A DNA stretch of 64,000 nt from Pseudomonas sp. LB-090624. Lineage in GTDB: Bacteria > Pseudomonadota > Gammaproteobacteria > Pseudomonadales > Pseudomonadaceae. This document shows positions 10,732-20,640 of the stretch, piece by piece; the stretch's first letter is position 1, and each line of letters begins with the position of its first letter. The notes below the pieces were generated by a model. The model was given only the letters and a program-made list of their open reading frames with translations. It was not told the origin of the DNA and did no database searches. The position numbers and the translations under genes were made by a program. The stretch spans positions 97,333 to 161,332 of the forward strand of contig NZ_QJRL01000010.1 in assembly GCF_003205205.1 (NCBI RefSeq). The letters are read 5' to 3'.

Positions 10732-11214
10732 GTGAAGACATTTGACCATTTGACTGTGATTGGCCTGCGCGAGTGGGTCGCCCTGCCCGACCTTGGCGTG
10801 GCTGGGTTACGCGCCAAGATCGACACCGGTGCCAGCACCTCCAGCCTGCACGCCACCGAGGTGGAACCGTTCGAGCGCGATGGCCAGCCGTGGGTGCGTT
10901 TTACCGCACACCTGGGCTCGGTGGTGCAGTTGCGTCACAGGCGGTGCGAGGCGCCGCTGGTGACCATGAAAACCATCAAGAGCTCCAACGGCCAGGCGCA
11001 GACCCGTTATGTCATCCGCACCTCGTTGGCGCTGGGCGATGGTGTGTGGGAGGTCGAATTCACCCTGGCCTGCCGCAAGAACATGCGGTACCGCCTGCTG
11101 CTCGGCTCCAAGGCGCTGATCCACGGCCAACTTGTAGTCAACCCCGGCCTGAAATACGTACAAGACAAACCGGCCTTTCCGGCCACTCTCTCTCCTGTCA
11201 CAGGTGCTGCATGA
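10732..11214 (+). CDS. rimB: Retropepsin-like ATP-dependent zinc protease family protein (RimB-like)
   Basis: A 160-residue protein of the COG4067 / putative ATP-dependent Zn protease family, with an aspartic-protease-like core: [15 protein letters not shown] (Asp-Thr-Gly) near residue 28 and [19 protein letters not shown] near the C-terminus. In P. fluorescens the homologue RimB acts with RimK to control glutamylation of ribosomal protein S6. The likely start is the GTG at 10732 ([20 protein letters not shown]); an ATG at 10693 gives 13 more residues with no Shine-Dalgarno. The stop overlaps the rimK ATG (ATGA), so the two are coupled. The rimA phosphodiesterase is not adjacent. Confidence 0.8.
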   Translation: MKTFDHLTVIGLREWVALPDLGVAGLRAKIDTGASTSSLHATEVEPFERDGQPWVRFTAHLGSVVQLRHRRCEAPLVTMKTIKSSNGQAQTRYVIRTSLALGDGVWEVEFTLACRKNMRYRLLLGSKALIHGQLVVNPGLKYVQDKPAFPATLSPVTGAA

Positions 11215-12116
11215 AGATCGCTGTGCTGTCGCGCAATCCGCGTCTGTATTCCACCCGCCGCCTGGTCGAAGCCGGTATCCAGCGTGGCCACGAAATGGTG
11301 GTGATCGATACCCTGCGGGCCTACATGAACATTGCCAGCCACAAGCCGCAGATCCATTACCGCGGCAAGCCGCTGGAAGGCTTCGACGCAGTCATCCCGC
11401 GTATCGGCGCATCGGTGACATTCTATGGGTGCGCGGTACTGCGCCAGTTCGAAATGATGGGTGTGTACCCGCTCAACGAATCAGTGGCCATTGCCCGCTC
11501 ACGCGACAAGCTGCGGTCGCTGCAGCTGTTGTCACGACGCGGTATAGGCCTGCCGATCACCGGCTTTGCCCACTCGCCAGACGACATCCCCGATCTGATC
11601 CAGATGGTCAACGGCGCCCCGCTGGTGATCAAGGTTCTGGAAGGCACCCAAGGCATCGGCGTCGTGCTATGCGAAACAACCCAGGCAGCCGAGTCCGTGA
11701 TCGAGGCGTTCATGGGCCTGAAGCAAAACATCATGGTTCAGGAGTACATCAAGGAGGCCGGCGGTGCGGACATCCGCTGCTTCGTGGTAGGAGACAAGGT
11801 GATTGCCTCGATGAAGCGCCAGGCCAAGCCGGGCGAGTTCCGCTCCAACCTGCACCGTGGGGGCGTTGCAAGCCTGATCAAGATCACCCCTGAGGAACGG
11901 ATTACCGCAATCCGGGCGGCCAAGGTGATGGGGTTGAGTGTTGCGGGTGTGGATATCCTGCGGTCCAACCATGGGCCACTGGTGATGGAGGTGAACTCGT
12001 CGCCGGGGCTGGAGGGGATAGAGGTGACCACCGGCAAGAACGTCGCCGGGATGATCATCGAGCACCTTGAGAAGAATGGCGGGCCTAATCAGACCCGGAC
12101 CAAGGGTAAGGGCTGA
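11211..12116 (+). CDS. rimK: Ribosomal protein S6--L-glutamate ligase RimK
   Basis: A 301-residue ATP-grasp ligase that adds glutamate residues to the C-terminus of ribosomal protein S6. The N-terminus [20 protein letters not shown] is that of RimK. ATP-grasp motifs are visible at [35 protein letters not shown] and the metal site [17 protein letters not shown]. The start at 11211 overlaps the rimB stop by 4 bp. In P. fluorescens RimK activity responds to c-di-GMP and RimA/RimB; here two c-di-GMP enzymes occur in the window but far away. A REP/terminator follows at 12131. Confidence 0.95.
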   Translation: MKIAVLSRNPRLYSTRRLVEAGIQRGHEMVVIDTLRAYMNIASHKPQIHYRGKPLEGFDAVIPRIGASVTFYGCAVLRQFEMMGVYPLNESVAIARSRDKLRSLQLLSRRGIGLPITGFAHSPDDIPDLIQMVNGAPLVIKVLEGTQGIGVVLCETTQAAESVIEAFMGLKQNIMVQEYIKEAGGADIRCFVVGDKVIASMKRQAKPGEFRSNLHRGGVASLIKITPEERITAIRAAKVMGLSVAGVDILRSNHGPLVMEVNSSPGLEGIEVTTGKNVAGMIIEHLEKNGGPNQTRTKGKG

Positions 12117-12130
12117 GGTAAGCCTGTGCC

Positions 12131-12162
12131 GGCCTCTTCGCGGCCAAAGCCGCGAAGAGGCC
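12131..12162. terminator. REP-like bidirectional terminator between rimK and envZ
   Basis: Perfect stem GGCCTCTTCGCGG (12131-12143) and CCGCGAAGAGGCC (12150-12162) between convergent genes; the arms carry the P. putida REP core. Confidence 0.75.
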
Positions 12163-12170
12163 AGTGAGCC

Positions 12171-13484
12171 TCACACTGCGTTACGCGGCAGCAAAAGCCC
12201 CAGCGGCAAACGCACCCGCGCCTCGATACCCCCGCCAGACCGGTTACGCAGCTCCACATTCCCGCCATGCTGTGCCGCGATCCGCTTGACGATCGCCAGC
12301 CCCAGCCCGGTACCTTTGCCGCCTCGCGCCCGGTCTCCACGAATGAACGGATTGAAGATGGTCTCCAGTTCCGACTCGTCGATCCCGGTGCCACGGTCCA
12401 GCACACTCAGCACCACGTACGGTGCGCTCTCGTCACCCGACACATAGGCAGCCACTTCGACCCCCTTGCCGGCATGATGCAGGGCGTTGCCGATCAGGTT
12501 GCCCAACATGCGCTTGAGCGATACCCGCCGCAGAGGGAACGGCGGAATCGGCTCCAGACACAGGCGCACACGCTCTTGCGGCTGGTTGTACGGCGCTACG
12601 ACTTCACGTACCAGGTCAGCCAGGTCGACCTCCTCCACCGGCTCGTCGCGGCCATCGCGGATAAACGCCAGGAACTGGTCGAGGATCGCATCCATGTCCT
12701 CGATATCGCGGACCATGTCGTCACTCAAGTCGCTGTCGCTGTTCAGCAACGACAGCGACAGGCGCAGGCGCGTCAGCGGCGTGCGCAGGTCGTGGGAAAC
12801 CCCGGCCAGCATCAGCTCGCGCTCCCGTCCGGCCTGCTCGACGTCTTCGGCCATCTGGTTGAAGGCCTTGTACACCTCGGTCATTTCGCTGGGTGTGTCG
12901 CTGATCGGCAGGCGCACACTGCGCCCCTGGCCCAGCTGGCGGGCAGCAAACACCAGCCGCTTGAGCGGCTGGTTCAGCTGGCGTACGAAAATCCAAGCCG
13001 AGGCTGTGGACAACAGGCCGATGGCCAGGAACCAGCCCAGCACGTTCCAGATCTTCTGCCCCCGCAACGGGTGCGGGTAAAGCGGCACCTTCAACCATCC
13101 CGGGCCGAGGCTTGGCGCATTGACCCACAACGCCGGTGGCGCATGAATGCGCAACCGCACCTCGGTGTCCTCACCCAGCTCGGCCTGCATCTGCCGCTGG
13201 TAGATTTCGCTGTAGGGCCAGTGCTGCTCACCTTCGGGCACACCTGAGCCGGTCACGCGGATAAGGCCTGCCGCCTCGGCGATCTTGTCGCGGTTTTCTT
13301 CGTCGGCAGCCCAATAGGCGCGCAAGGTCAGCGCCACACCGTGACTGTACTGACGGTCGACCAGTACGTCCTCGTTCATCAGCAGGTAGACCAGCGTCAG
13401 AGCCTTGGAGAACAGGACGACGATCAACACCAGCCACAAGGTGCGGGCGAAGAAACTTTGCGGAAACCAGAGCGGTGTTTTCAT
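12171..13484 (-). CDS. envZ: Osmosensory histidine kinase EnvZ
   Basis: A 437-residue inner-membrane histidine kinase. There are two membrane segments (about residues 14-35 and 148-167) flanking a periplasmic loop, a HAMP domain (about 168-222), the H box GVSHDLRTPLTRLRLSLSLL with phospho-accepting His231, and the N, G1 and G2 boxes (NLIGNALHHAG, LDRGTGIDESE, KGTGLGLAIVKRI). It is EnvZ-like by partner: ompR ends 13 bp upstream in the same operon. It senses osmolarity or cytoplasmic changes and controls porin and other genes through OmpR. Confidence 0.94.
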   Translation of the reverse strand: MKTPLWFPQSFFARTLWLVLIVVLFSKALTLVYLLMNEDVLVDRQYSHGVALTLRAYWAADEENRDKIAEAAGLIRVTGSGVPEGEQHWPYSEIYQRQMQAELGEDTEVRLRIHAPPALWVNAPSLGPGWLKVPLYPHPLRGQKIWNVLGWFLAIGLLSTASAWIFVRQLNQPLKRLVFAARQLGQGRSVRLPISDTPSEMTEVYKAFNQMAEDVEQAGRERELMLAGVSHDLRTPLTRLRLSLSLLNSDSDLSDDMVRDIEDMDAILDQFLAFIRDGRDEPVEEVDLADLVREVVAPYNQPQERVRLCLEPIPPFPLRRVSLKRMLGNLIGNALHHAGKGVEVAAYVSGDESAPYVVLSVLDRGTGIDESELETIFNPFIRGDRARGGKGTGLGLAIVKRIAAQHGGNVELRNRSGGGIEARVRLPLGLLLPRNAV

Positions 13485-13497
13485 CGACGGTCAGGCA

Positions 13498-14238
13498 TCA
13501 CTTTCCGGCGTTGCCGTCCGGCACGAACACGTAGCCCACGCCCCACACGGTCTGAATGTAACGTGGCTTGGACGGGTCTGGCTCGATCATGCGACGCAAG
13601 CGCGAAATCTGCACGTCGATTGAGCGCTCCAGCGCATCCCATTCACGGCCACGGGCCAGGTTCATCAGTTTGTCGCGGGTCAGCGGTTCGCGGGCGTGCA
13701 TTACCAGCGCCTTGAGCACGGCGAACTCACCGGTGGTGAGCATATGCACTTCGTCCCCACGTTTCAGTTCACGGGTTGCCAGCGACAGCTCGTAGTCGCC
13801 AAAGGTGACCGACTCGTCTTCGCTGCCCGGTGCACCCGGCACGCTTGGTGCCTGGCGGCGCAGCACGGCCTTGACCCGCGCCATCAGCTCGTCCGGGTTG
13901 AACGGCTTGCCCAGGTAATCGTCGGCGCCCAGCTCCAGACCCTTGATGCGGCTGAGCTCGTCGCCCTTGGCGGTCAGCATGATGATCGGGATCTGGTTGT
14001 TCTGCTGGCGCAGGCGTTTGCATGCGGACAGGCCATCCTCGCCCGGCAGCATCAGGTCGAGCACCACCAGGTTGAACACCTCCCGCGACAGCAGGCGGTC
14101 CATCTGTTCGGTGTTGGGCACCGCGCGGGCACGGTAGCCCTTGCTGGTGAAGAAACGCTCCAGCAGGCTGCTCAGCCCTGGATCGTCGTCGACGATGAGA
14201 ATCTTGTCACCTTCAGCGGTGTTTGCGGTGCCGGTCAT
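13498..14238 (-). CDS. ompR: Response regulator OmpR
   Basis: A 246-residue OmpR/PhoB-family regulator. The receiver domain has the acidic pocket VDDDP (residues 16-20), phospho-accepting Asp61 in [12 protein letters not shown], Thr in MLTAKG and Lys in LGKPFNPDE. The winged-helix DNA-binding domain ends with [18 protein letters not shown]. It is transcribed before envZ and is divergent from tex, with a 217-bp region between. Length and motif set match Pseudomonas OmpR. Confidence 0.96.
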   Translation of the reverse strand: MTGTANTAEGDKILIVDDDPGLSSLLERFFTSKGYRARAVPNTEQMDRLLSREVFNLVVLDLMLPGEDGLSACKRLRQQNNQIPIIMLTAKGDELSRIKGLELGADDYLGKPFNPDELMARVKAVLRRQAPSVPGAPGSEDESVTFGDYELSLATRELKRGDEVHMLTTGEFAVLKALVMHAREPLTRDKLMNLARGREWDALERSIDVQISRLRRMIEPDPSKPRYIQTVWGVGYVFVPDGNAGK

Positions 14239-14373
14239 GAATAACTCCTCTGATATCGCCGCGCATTATGGCGTAGCCATTGCAACGCGTGCCGTGAGCA
14301 TTGTTAGCAGATTTTTCCCCAGGCGCCAGTTCCGGCTGGCCGGGCGCCATCACCGCAAGCCGTTTGCGATGGG

Positions 14374-14379
14374 TATAAT
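14374..14379 (+). promoter_or_regulatory. Candidate -10 element for tex
   Basis: A perfect TATAAT hexamer in GGGTATAATGCG, 77 bp upstream of the tex start. No convincing -35 at 17 bp spacing was found, so this is tentative. Confidence 0.35.
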
Positions 14380-14455
14380 GCGCGGCTTTCATCCAGCGCC
14401 GCCGGGCGAAAAGCCCACAGGCGACCCCCGTATTCACAAATGTCAGGTGGTTTAC

Positions 14456-16780
14456 ATGGACAGCATCAACAGCCGTATCGCCGAGGAACTGGGCGTACGC
14501 CCCCAGCAGGTCGAGGCGGCCGTGGGCCTGTTGGACGAAGGCTCGACCGTGCCTTTCATCGCCCGTTACCGCAAGGAAGTGACCGGTAGCCTGGACGACA
14601 CCCAGCTGCGCCATCTGGAAGAGCGCCTGCGCTACCTGCGCGAACTCGACGAGCGCCGCGCCAGCATCCTGTCCAGCATCGAGGAACAGGGCAAGCTGAC
14701 CCCTGAGCTCGCCCGCGAGATCAAGCTGGCCGACACCAAGACCCGCCTCGAAGACCTGTACCTGCCGTACAAACAGAAGCGTCGCACCAAGGGCCAGATT
14801 GCCCTGGAGGCCGGCCTCGGCGAGCTGGCCGACGGCCTGTTCAACGACCCGGGCCTGACCCCGGAAAGCGAAGCGGCGCGCTTCGTCGACGCCGAAAAAG
14901 GCGTGGCCGATGTCAAGGCCGCACTGGAAGGCGCCAAGTACATTCTCATGGAGCGCTTCGCCGAGGACGCCGCACTGCTCGACAAGCTGCGCAGCTTCCT
15001 CAAGCAGGAAGCCGTGCTCAGCGCCCGTGTGGTGGCAGGCAAGGAAGAGGAAGGCGCCAAGTTCCGCGACTACTTCGCCCATGACGAACTGCTGCGCAGC
15101 GCTCCGTCGCACCGCGCCCTGGCGATTTTCCGCGGGCGCAACGAAGGCGTGCTGAGCGCCTCGTTGAAGGTTGGCGAAGAGCTGCCCGGCACCCTGCACC
15201 CATGCGAGCTGATGATCGGCAACCACGTCGGCATCGAAAACCGTAACCGTCCGGCCGACAAGTGGCTCGGCGAGGTAGTGCGCTGGACCTGGAAGGTCAA
15301 GCTGTACACTCACCTTGAGACCGACCTGTTCGGCGAACTGCGCGACAATGCCGAAGCCGAGGCGATCAACGTGTTCGCCCACAACCTGCACGACCTGCTG
15401 CTGGCCGCACCGGCCGGCCCGCGCGCCACCCTGGGCTTCGACCCGGGCCTGCGCACCGGCTGCAAGATCGCCGTGGTCGACGCCACTGGCAAGCTGCTGG
15501 ATCACACCACGGTCTACCCGCACGCGCCGAAAAACGACTGGGACCGCACCCTCTCGATCATGGCCGCGCTGTGCGCCAAGCACTCGGTGGAGCTGATCGC
15601 TATCGGCAATGGCACCGCCAGCCGCGAGAGCGACAAGCTGGTGGCCGAACTGGTCAAAAAGTATCCAGCACTGAAAATCACCAAGATCATGGTCTCTGAA
15701 GCCGGCGCTTCGGTGTACTCGGCATCGGAACTGGCCGCCCGCGAGTTCCCGGACCTGGACGTATCGATCCGGGGTGCAGTGTCGATTGCCCGCCGCTTGC
15801 AAGACCCGCTGGCCGAACTGGTGAAGATCGACCCAAAATCCATTGGGGTCGGTCAGTACCAGCACGACGTGTCGCAACTGAAACTGGCGCGCGGCCTGGA
15901 CGCTGTGGTCGAGGACTGTGTAAACGCCGTGGGCGTGGATGTGAACACCGCCTCGGTGGCGCTGCTGACTCGCATCTCTGGCCTTAACGCCACGCTGGCA
16001 CAGAACATTGTCGCCCACCGTGACGCCAATGGCCCGTTCGCCACCCGGGCAGCGCTGAAAAAAGTCAGCCGCCTGGGTGAAAAAACGTTCGAACAGGCCG
16101 CCGGCTTCCTGCGCGTGATGAACGGCGACAACCCGCTGGACGCCTCGGCAGTTCACCCCGAGGCCTACCCGTTGGTGCAGCGGATCGCCGCCGGCACCGA
16201 CCGGGACATCCGCTCGCTGATCGGCGACAGCAGCTTCCTCAAGCGCCTCGACCCGAAGAAGTTCACTGACGAAACCTTCGGCCTGCCGACCGTTACCGAC
16301 ATCCTGCAGGAGCTGGACAAGCCCGGCCGCGACCCACGCCCCGAGTTCAAGACCGCGACCTTCCAGGACGGCGTCGAAGACCTCAAGGACCTAGAACCGG
16401 GCATGATCCTCGAGGGCGTGGTGACCAACGTGACCAACTTCGGGGCCTTCGTCGACATCGGCGTGCATCAGGACGGCCTGGTGCACATTTCGGCGCTGTC
16501 GGAGAAGTTCATCAAGGACCCCCGTGAAGCGGTCAAGGCAGGTGACGTGGTCAAGGTCAAGGTCATGGAAGTGGACATCCCGCGCAAGCGCGTCGGCCTG
16601 TCCATGCGCATGGGCGACACCCCGGGCGAGAAGGTCGAAGGCAACCGCGGCGGTAACCGCGGTAATGGCGGCAACCGCCAGCAGCAGGCGCCGCGCCAGC
16701 GTGAAACCGCCACGGCCGCGCCGGCCAACAACGCCATGGCCTCGCTGTTCGCCAACGCCAAGCAGCTGAAGAAGAAGTGA
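14456..16780 (+). CDS. tex: Transcription accessory protein Tex
   Basis: A 774-residue Tex protein. In order: N-terminal helical Tex/HtH region, a YqgF-like RNase H fold (about residues 325-450, [21 protein letters not shown]), helix-hairpin-helix repeats (about 490-560), and a C-terminal S1 RNA-binding domain (about 645-715, [20 protein letters not shown]). A Gly/Asn/Gln-rich low-complexity segment and a lysine-ending tail follow. Tex binds nucleic acids and affects transcription elongation and RNA decay. The ATG at 14456 follows AGGTGG at 5-bp spacing; the frame open to 14141 is excluded since it crosses ompR. The stop overlaps the next start. Confidence 0.95.
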   Translation: MDSINSRIAEELGVRPQQVEAAVGLLDEGSTVPFIARYRKEVTGSLDDTQLRHLEERLRYLRELDERRASILSSIEEQGKLTPELAREIKLADTKTRLEDLYLPYKQKRRTKGQIALEAGLGELADGLFNDPGLTPESEAARFVDAEKGVADVKAALEGAKYILMERFAEDAALLDKLRSFLKQEAVLSARVVAGKEEEGAKFRDYFAHDELLRSAPSHRALAIFRGRNEGVLSASLKVGEELPGTLHPCELMIGNHVGIENRNRPADKWLGEVVRWTWKVKLYTHLETDLFGELRDNAEAEAINVFAHNLHDLLLAAPAGPRATLGFDPGLRTGCKIAVVDATGKLLDHTTVYPHAPKNDWDRTLSIMAALCAKHSVELIAIGNGTASRESDKLVAELVKKYPALKITKIMVSEAGASVYSASELAAREFPDLDVSIRGAVSIARRLQDPLAELVKIDPKSIGVGQYQHDVSQLKLARGLDAVVEDCVNAVGVDVNTASVALLTRISGLNATLAQNIVAHRDANGPFATRAALKKVSRLGEKTFEQAAGFLRVMNGDNPLDASAVHPEAYPLVQRIAAGTDRDIRSLIGDSSFLKRLDPKKFTDETFGLPTVTDILQELDKPGRDPRPEFKTATFQDGVEDLKDLEPGMILEGVVTNVTNFGAFVDIGVHQDGLVHISALSEKFIKDPREAVKAGDVVKVKVMEVDIPRKRVGLSMRMGDTPGEKVEGNRGGNRGNGGNRQQQAPRQRETATAAPANNAMASLFANAKQLKKK

Positions 16781-17163
16781 TGGACGTACCACGCGAATAC
16801 GTCGAAAGCGCCTTCAGTCAGCTACTCGGCTGCCGCCTGCAACGCCTGGACACAGGCGTTGCCGAGGTAGCCCTGGCGCTTGAGCCACAGTTGCGTAACC
16901 GTGGTCAGAAACTGCACGGCGGGGCGATCTTCAGCCTGGTGGACATCGCCATGGGCCTGGCCTGCTCGGCCAGCCATGGCTTTGACCAACAAAGCGTCAC
17001 CATCGAGTGCAAGATCAACTACATGCGCGCCGTGAGCGACGGCGAAGTGCTGTGCACTGCTCGGGTGCTGCATGCCGGGCGGCGCACCTTGGTGGTCGAC
17101 GCCGACGTAGTCCAGGGCGACAAGCTGGTGGCCAAAGCGCAAGGAACCTTCGCGGTTCTCTAG
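16780..17163 (+). CDS. PaaI-family hotdog thioesterase
   Basis: A 127-residue hotdog-fold thioesterase of the PaaI/YdiI type. The motif NRGQKLHGGAIFSLVDIAMG (residues about 41-60) carries the HGG and downstream Asp typical of this group, and SVTIECKINYMRA matches the dimer-interface strand. It would hydrolyse an acyl-CoA or aryl-CoA; substrate unknown. The start is the ATG at 16780, sharing one base with the tex stop (TGATG); a GTG one codon earlier is unlikely. It is probably co-transcribed with tex. A stem-loop at 17191-17212 follows. Confidence 0.85.
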   Translation: MDVPREYVESAFSQLLGCRLQRLDTGVAEVALALEPQLRNRGQKLHGGAIFSLVDIAMGLACSASHGFDQQSVTIECKINYMRAVSDGEVLCTARVLHAGRRTLVVDADVVQGDKLVAKAQGTFAVL

Positions 17164-17190
17164 CTCACCAAGCAGTATCTGCGGTATTTT

Positions 17191-17212
17191 CAGCAGTGCG
17201 CTGGCACTGCTG
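17191..17212. terminator. Hairpin between thioesterase and gshA
   Basis: Perfect stem CAGCAGTGC / GCACTGCTG with a 4-base loop, 28 bp after the thioesterase stop. No U-tract is present, so terminator function is tentative. Confidence 0.45.
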
Positions 17213-17316
17213 GATCCGCGTAAACCAGGCGACAACGCCAGTTCCTTTCTTCCTACCCTTGTAGACCGTTATCTCTACCCCCATATTGGGGCGACTGACG
17301 CGTGAAGGAATACATC

Positions 17317-18894
17317 TTGAGCGAACTCCTCAACCGCCGCCTGAGCCTGCTCGGCGCCAATCTTCCCCTGCTCAAGCAGTGCCTGCACGGTATTGAGCGC
17401 GAATGCCTGCGCGTAACCGATGAAGGTCGCCTGGCCCAGACCCCGCACCCGGAAGCACTGGGATCGGCCCTGACCAACGAGCAGATCACCACCGACTATT
17501 CCGAGTCGCTGCTGGAGTTCATCACCCCGGCATTGGCCGACCCGGCCAAGGTGCTCGAAAGCCTCGAACAGACCCACCGTTTCGTCTACAGCAAGCTCGG
17601 CGACGAATACCTGTGGAGCCCGTCGATGCCATGCACACTGCCGGCCGAGGAGGACATCCCGATAGCCGAGTACGGCACCTCGAACATCGGCAAGCTCAAG
17701 CACGTCTACCGCAAGGGATTGGCCCTGCGTTACGGCCGCACCATGCAGTGCATCGCCGGTATCCATTACAATTTCTCGCTGCCCGAAGCGCTGTGGCCGC
17801 TGCTGCGCGCCGCCGAAGGCAGCAGCGAGAATGACCGCGACTACCAGTCGTCGGCCTACATTGCGCTGATCCGCAACTTCCGCCGCTACAGCTGGCTGCT
17901 GATGTACCTGTTCGGCGCTTCGCCGGCCCTGGACAAAGGCTTCATGCGTGGCCGACCGCACCAGCTGGAAGAGCTGGATGCCGAAACCCTGTACCTGCCC
18001 TACGCCACCAGCCTGCGCATGAGCGACCTGGGCTACCAGAGCAATGCCCAGGCCGGCCTGACGCCGTGCTACAACAACCTGGCCAGCTACACCGACAGCC
18101 TGCGCAAGGCGGTGGGCACGCCCTACCCGCCTTACGTTGAAGTCGGCACGCACGTCGACGGCGAGTGGGTACAGCTGAACACCAACATTCTGCAGATCGA
18201 AAACGAGTACTACTCGAACATCCGCCCCAAGCGCGTCACCTACACCGGCGAGCGGCCGATCCAGGCCCTGACCTCGCGGGGCGTGCAGTATGTGGAAGTG
18301 CGCTGCCTGGACATCAACCCGTTCCTGCCGGTAGGTATCGACCTCACCGAAGCGCGCTTCCTCGACGCGTTCCTGCTGTTCTGCGCCCTGGACGACAGCC
18401 CGCAACTGGACAACGGCGAGTGCGGCCAGTGCACCAGCAACTTCCTGACCGTGGTCAAGGAAGGCCGTCGCCCTGGCCTGGAGCTACAGCGCAACGGCCA
18501 ACCAGTCGGCCTGAAAGAATGGGCCAGCGAGCTGCTAGAGCGCATTCGGCAACTGGCCAACCTGCTCGACCAGGCTCAAGGCGGTGATGAGCATGCCAAC
18601 GCCCTGGATGCTCAGCAGGCCAAAGTCGATGACGCCTCGCTGACGCCTTCGGCACAGGTACTGGCACGCATGACCGAGCATGACGAAAGCTTCGTGAAGT
18701 TCTCGCTGCGTCAGAGCCGTATTCACGCCGAGACGTTCCGCGAGCAACCACTGAGCCACGAACAGCAACAGGCATACGAAACGCTGGCCCGCGAGTCGCT
18801 GGCCAAGCAGTCCGAGCTGGAACAGGAAGAAGTCGGTGACTTCGACCTGTTCGTCGGTGCCTACCAGGCCAGTATCCTGGCGATCAGCAACTGA
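17317..18894 (+). CDS. gshA: Glutamate--cysteine ligase GshA
   Basis: A 525-residue class-I glutamate--cysteine ligase catalysing the first, rate-setting step of glutathione synthesis, ATP + Glu + Cys to gamma-glutamylcysteine. The glutamate/metal-site region [10 protein letters not shown] (near residue 27) and [20 protein letters not shown] are characteristic. The conserved N-terminus [20 protein letters not shown] follows a TTG codon at 17317, with GAAGGA at proper spacing. A GTG at 17302 is in frame but overlaps this Shine-Dalgarno, so I prefer the TTG start. The stop shares one base with the TetR gene start. Confidence 0.93.
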   Translation: MSELLNRRLSLLGANLPLLKQCLHGIERECLRVTDEGRLAQTPHPEALGSALTNEQITTDYSESLLEFITPALADPAKVLESLEQTHRFVYSKLGDEYLWSPSMPCTLPAEEDIPIAEYGTSNIGKLKHVYRKGLALRYGRTMQCIAGIHYNFSLPEALWPLLRAAEGSSENDRDYQSSAYIALIRNFRRYSWLLMYLFGASPALDKGFMRGRPHQLEELDAETLYLPYATSLRMSDLGYQSNAQAGLTPCYNNLASYTDSLRKAVGTPYPPYVEVGTHVDGEWVQLNTNILQIENEYYSNIRPKRVTYTGERPIQALTSRGVQYVEVRCLDINPFLPVGIDLTEARFLDAFLLFCALDDSPQLDNGECGQCTSNFLTVVKEGRRPGLELQRNGQPVGLKEWASELLERIRQLANLLDQAQGGDEHANALDAQQAKVDDASLTPSAQVLARMTEHDESFVKFSLRQSRIHAETFREQPLSHEQQQAYETLARESLAKQSELEQEEVGDFDLFVGAYQASILAISN

Positions 18895-19526
18895 TGACGC
18901 GTACCGCCACCCCGCGCAAGCCACGCGCCAGCAGCCAGGCCAGGATCGAGGCGATTCTGGCCGCTGCCCGCGAGCTGCTGGCCGAGCTGGGGGTGGCCGG
19001 GCTGTCGATATACAGCGTTGCCGAGCGTGCGCAGATTCCACCGTCGTCGGTGTACCACTTCTTCGCCAGCGTGCCGGCGTTGCTCGAGGCGTTAACCGCC
19101 GATGTCCACCGGGCTTTCCGTGAAGCTTTGAGCGCACCGATCGACAACCGCGCGTTCAGCACGTGGCATGAGCTGTCCCGGCTGATCGAGCAGCGCATGC
19201 TGGATATCTACAATGAAGATGCGGCGGCGCGGCAGTTGATTCTGGCGCAGCATGGGCTGAGCGAAGTAGTGCAGGCCGACCGGCAGCACGATATGGAACT
19301 GGGCGACTTGATGTACAAGTTGTTCGACCAGCATTTTCACTTGCCGGTGATGCCGCTGGATGTGGATGTATTTGCCTTGGCCATGGAGCTGAGCGACCGG
19401 GTGTATGCACGGTCGGTGCAGTTGCATGAAGCGATCACCCCACGCATGGCCGAGGAAGGCAAGCGGGTGTTCGAAGCGTATCTGGGGTTGTACCTGCCGC
19501 CATTTCTGGCCAAGCGTTCCAGCTGA
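18894..19526 (+). CDS. TetR-family transcriptional regulator
   Basis: A 210-residue TetR-type regulator. The N-terminal helix-turn-helix spans about residues 15-62 (ILAAARELLAELGVAGLSIY, then SVAERAQIPPSSVYHFFASV). The C-terminal ligand domain has no recognisable specificity. It begins at an ATG overlapping the gshA stop by one base, so it is probably expressed from the gshA promoter, perhaps linking glutathione synthesis to a signal. The target is unknown. A hairpin between it and convergent ssuF ends transcription. Confidence 0.85.
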   Translation: MTRTATPRKPRASSQARIEAILAAARELLAELGVAGLSIYSVAERAQIPPSSVYHFFASVPALLEALTADVHRAFREALSAPIDNRAFSTWHELSRLIEQRMLDIYNEDAAARQLILAQHGLSEVVQADRQHDMELGDLMYKLFDQHFHLPVMPLDVDVFALAMELSDRVYARSVQLHEAITPRMAEEGKRVFEAYLGLYLPPFLAKRSS

Positions 19527-19531
19527 GAAAT

Positions 19532-19554
19532 TTGGGGCCGCAAGCAGCCCCAAT
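19532..19554. terminator. Hairpin between tetR and the ssu operon
   Basis: TTGGGGC / GCCCCAA inverted repeat between convergent genes, followed by AT-rich bases on the plus strand; probably a bidirectional terminator. Confidence 0.55.
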
Positions 19555-19568
19555 ATCGAGCAAACGCA

Positions 19569-19784
19569 TCACAGCTTGGCGATAGACACTTCAGTCGACT
19601 TCACAAAGGCAATCACTTCACTGCCCACCTGCAGCTCCAGCTCACGCACGGAGCGGGTGGTGATGACCGAAGTCACGATGCCCGAGGCGGTCTGCACGTC
19701 GATTTCCGACAGTACCGGGCCTTCAAGGATTTCTTTCACGGTGCCTTTGAACTGGTTGCGAACGTTGATGGCTTTGATGGTCAT
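19569..19784 (-). CDS. ssuF: Molbindin-like TOBE-domain protein SsuF
   Basis: A 71-residue protein made of a single Mop/TOBE domain (MTIKAINVRNQFKGTVKEIL ... GSEVIAFVKSTEVSIAKL), the molybdate/oxyanion-binding fold. It is the last gene of the ssu operon, 43 bp after ssuB with AGAAGGAAG before its ATG. In P. putida ssuF is part of ssuEADCBF and is reported to be needed for sulfonate use, although its biochemical role is not settled. Cytoplasmic. Confidence 0.88.
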   Translation of the reverse strand: MTIKAINVRNQFKGTVKEILEGPVLSEIDVQTASGIVTSVITTRSVRELELQVGSEVIAFVKSTEVSIAKL

Positions 19785-19827
19785 GATTTGCTTCCTTCTC
19801 TTGGCTTCAGTCTGGTAAGTGAGTCAT

Positions 19828-20640
19828 TCAGTGCGCCCAACGCAGTTGCGTGGGCAAAGGCGCTACAGGATCCGGCTCGGGCGCGGCGCCCGGGGCCGAC
19901 AGAACACGGTTGAGTACTTCGCTTTCCAGCGCGGCCAAGCGGTGCGAACCACGCGCCCGGGGCCGTGCCAGGTCGACAGTGAGGTCGAGCCCGACTTCGC
20001 CGTCCTCGATCAGGATTACCCGGTCAGCCACGGCAACCGCCTCGCTGACATCGTGGGTAACCAGCAATACGGTGAAGCCGTGTTGACGCCACAGGCGCTC
20101 GATCAGTTGCTGCATCTCGATACGGGTCAGGGCATCCAGCGCGCCGAGCGGCTCGTCCAGCAGCAGCAGGCGAGGCTGGTGGATGAGCGCCCGCGCCAAC
20201 GCCACACGCTGCTTCTGGCCGCCAGACAATGCTGCCGGCCATTCCTGGGCACGGTCGGCCAGGCCGACCGCCTCCAAGGCATCCAGCGCACGTGGGCGCC
20301 AGTCGCCAGACAGGCCAAGACCAACGTTGTCGATCACTTTCTTCCACGGCAGCAGTCGTGCGTCCTGGAACATCAGGCGGGTTTCTTCACGGGCCTCGTC
20401 CAGCGGCGCAGCACCGGCCAGCAGTTGTCCGGCAGTGGGCTGGTCGAGCCCGGCCAGCAACCGCAACAAGGTGCTCTTGCCGCAGCCGCTGCGGCCAACG
20501 ATGGCAACGAACTGGCCGGCCGGAATGTGCAGGTCGATACCCTTCAATACTTCGCGCTGGCCAAAAGTCTTGCGCAGGCCGTTGGAGGCCAGCGGGATGC
20601 CACGCAGCAGGCGTGGCGGCTGTTCCTTGAGCACGGTCAT
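19828..20640 (-). CDS. ssuB: Alkanesulfonate ABC transporter ATP-binding protein SsuB
   Basis: A 270-residue ABC ATPase: Walker [12 protein letters not shown], signature [16 protein letters not shown], Walker [16 protein letters not shown] and switch His in [10 protein letters not shown]. It energises SsuC-SsuA sulfonate uptake. The ATG at 20640 overlaps the ssuC stop by 4 bp (ATGA); the open frame to 20688 is within ssuC. The long C-terminal tail rich in Pro/Ala is normal for Pseudomonas SsuB. Confidence 0.95.
   Translation of the reverse strand: MTVLKEQPPRLLRGIPLASNGLRKTFGQREVLKGIDLHIPAGQFVAIVGRSGCGKSTLLRLLAGLDQPTAGQLLAGAAPLDEAREETRLMFQDARLLPWKKVIDNVGLGLSGDWRPRALDALEAVGLADRAQEWPAALSGGQKQRVALARALIHQPRLLLLDEPLGALDALTRIEMQQLIERLWRQHGFTVLLVTHDVSEAVAVADRVILIEDGEVGLDLTVDLARPRARGSHRLAALESEVLNRVLSAPGAAPEPDPVAPLPTQLRWAH

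Noticed and set aside
14213..16156. 647-codon open frame on the minus strand opposite tex
   Set aside because: It is a shadow frame of the high-GC tex gene, with no family features and a composition typical of antisense frames (rich in Gln, Val, His).
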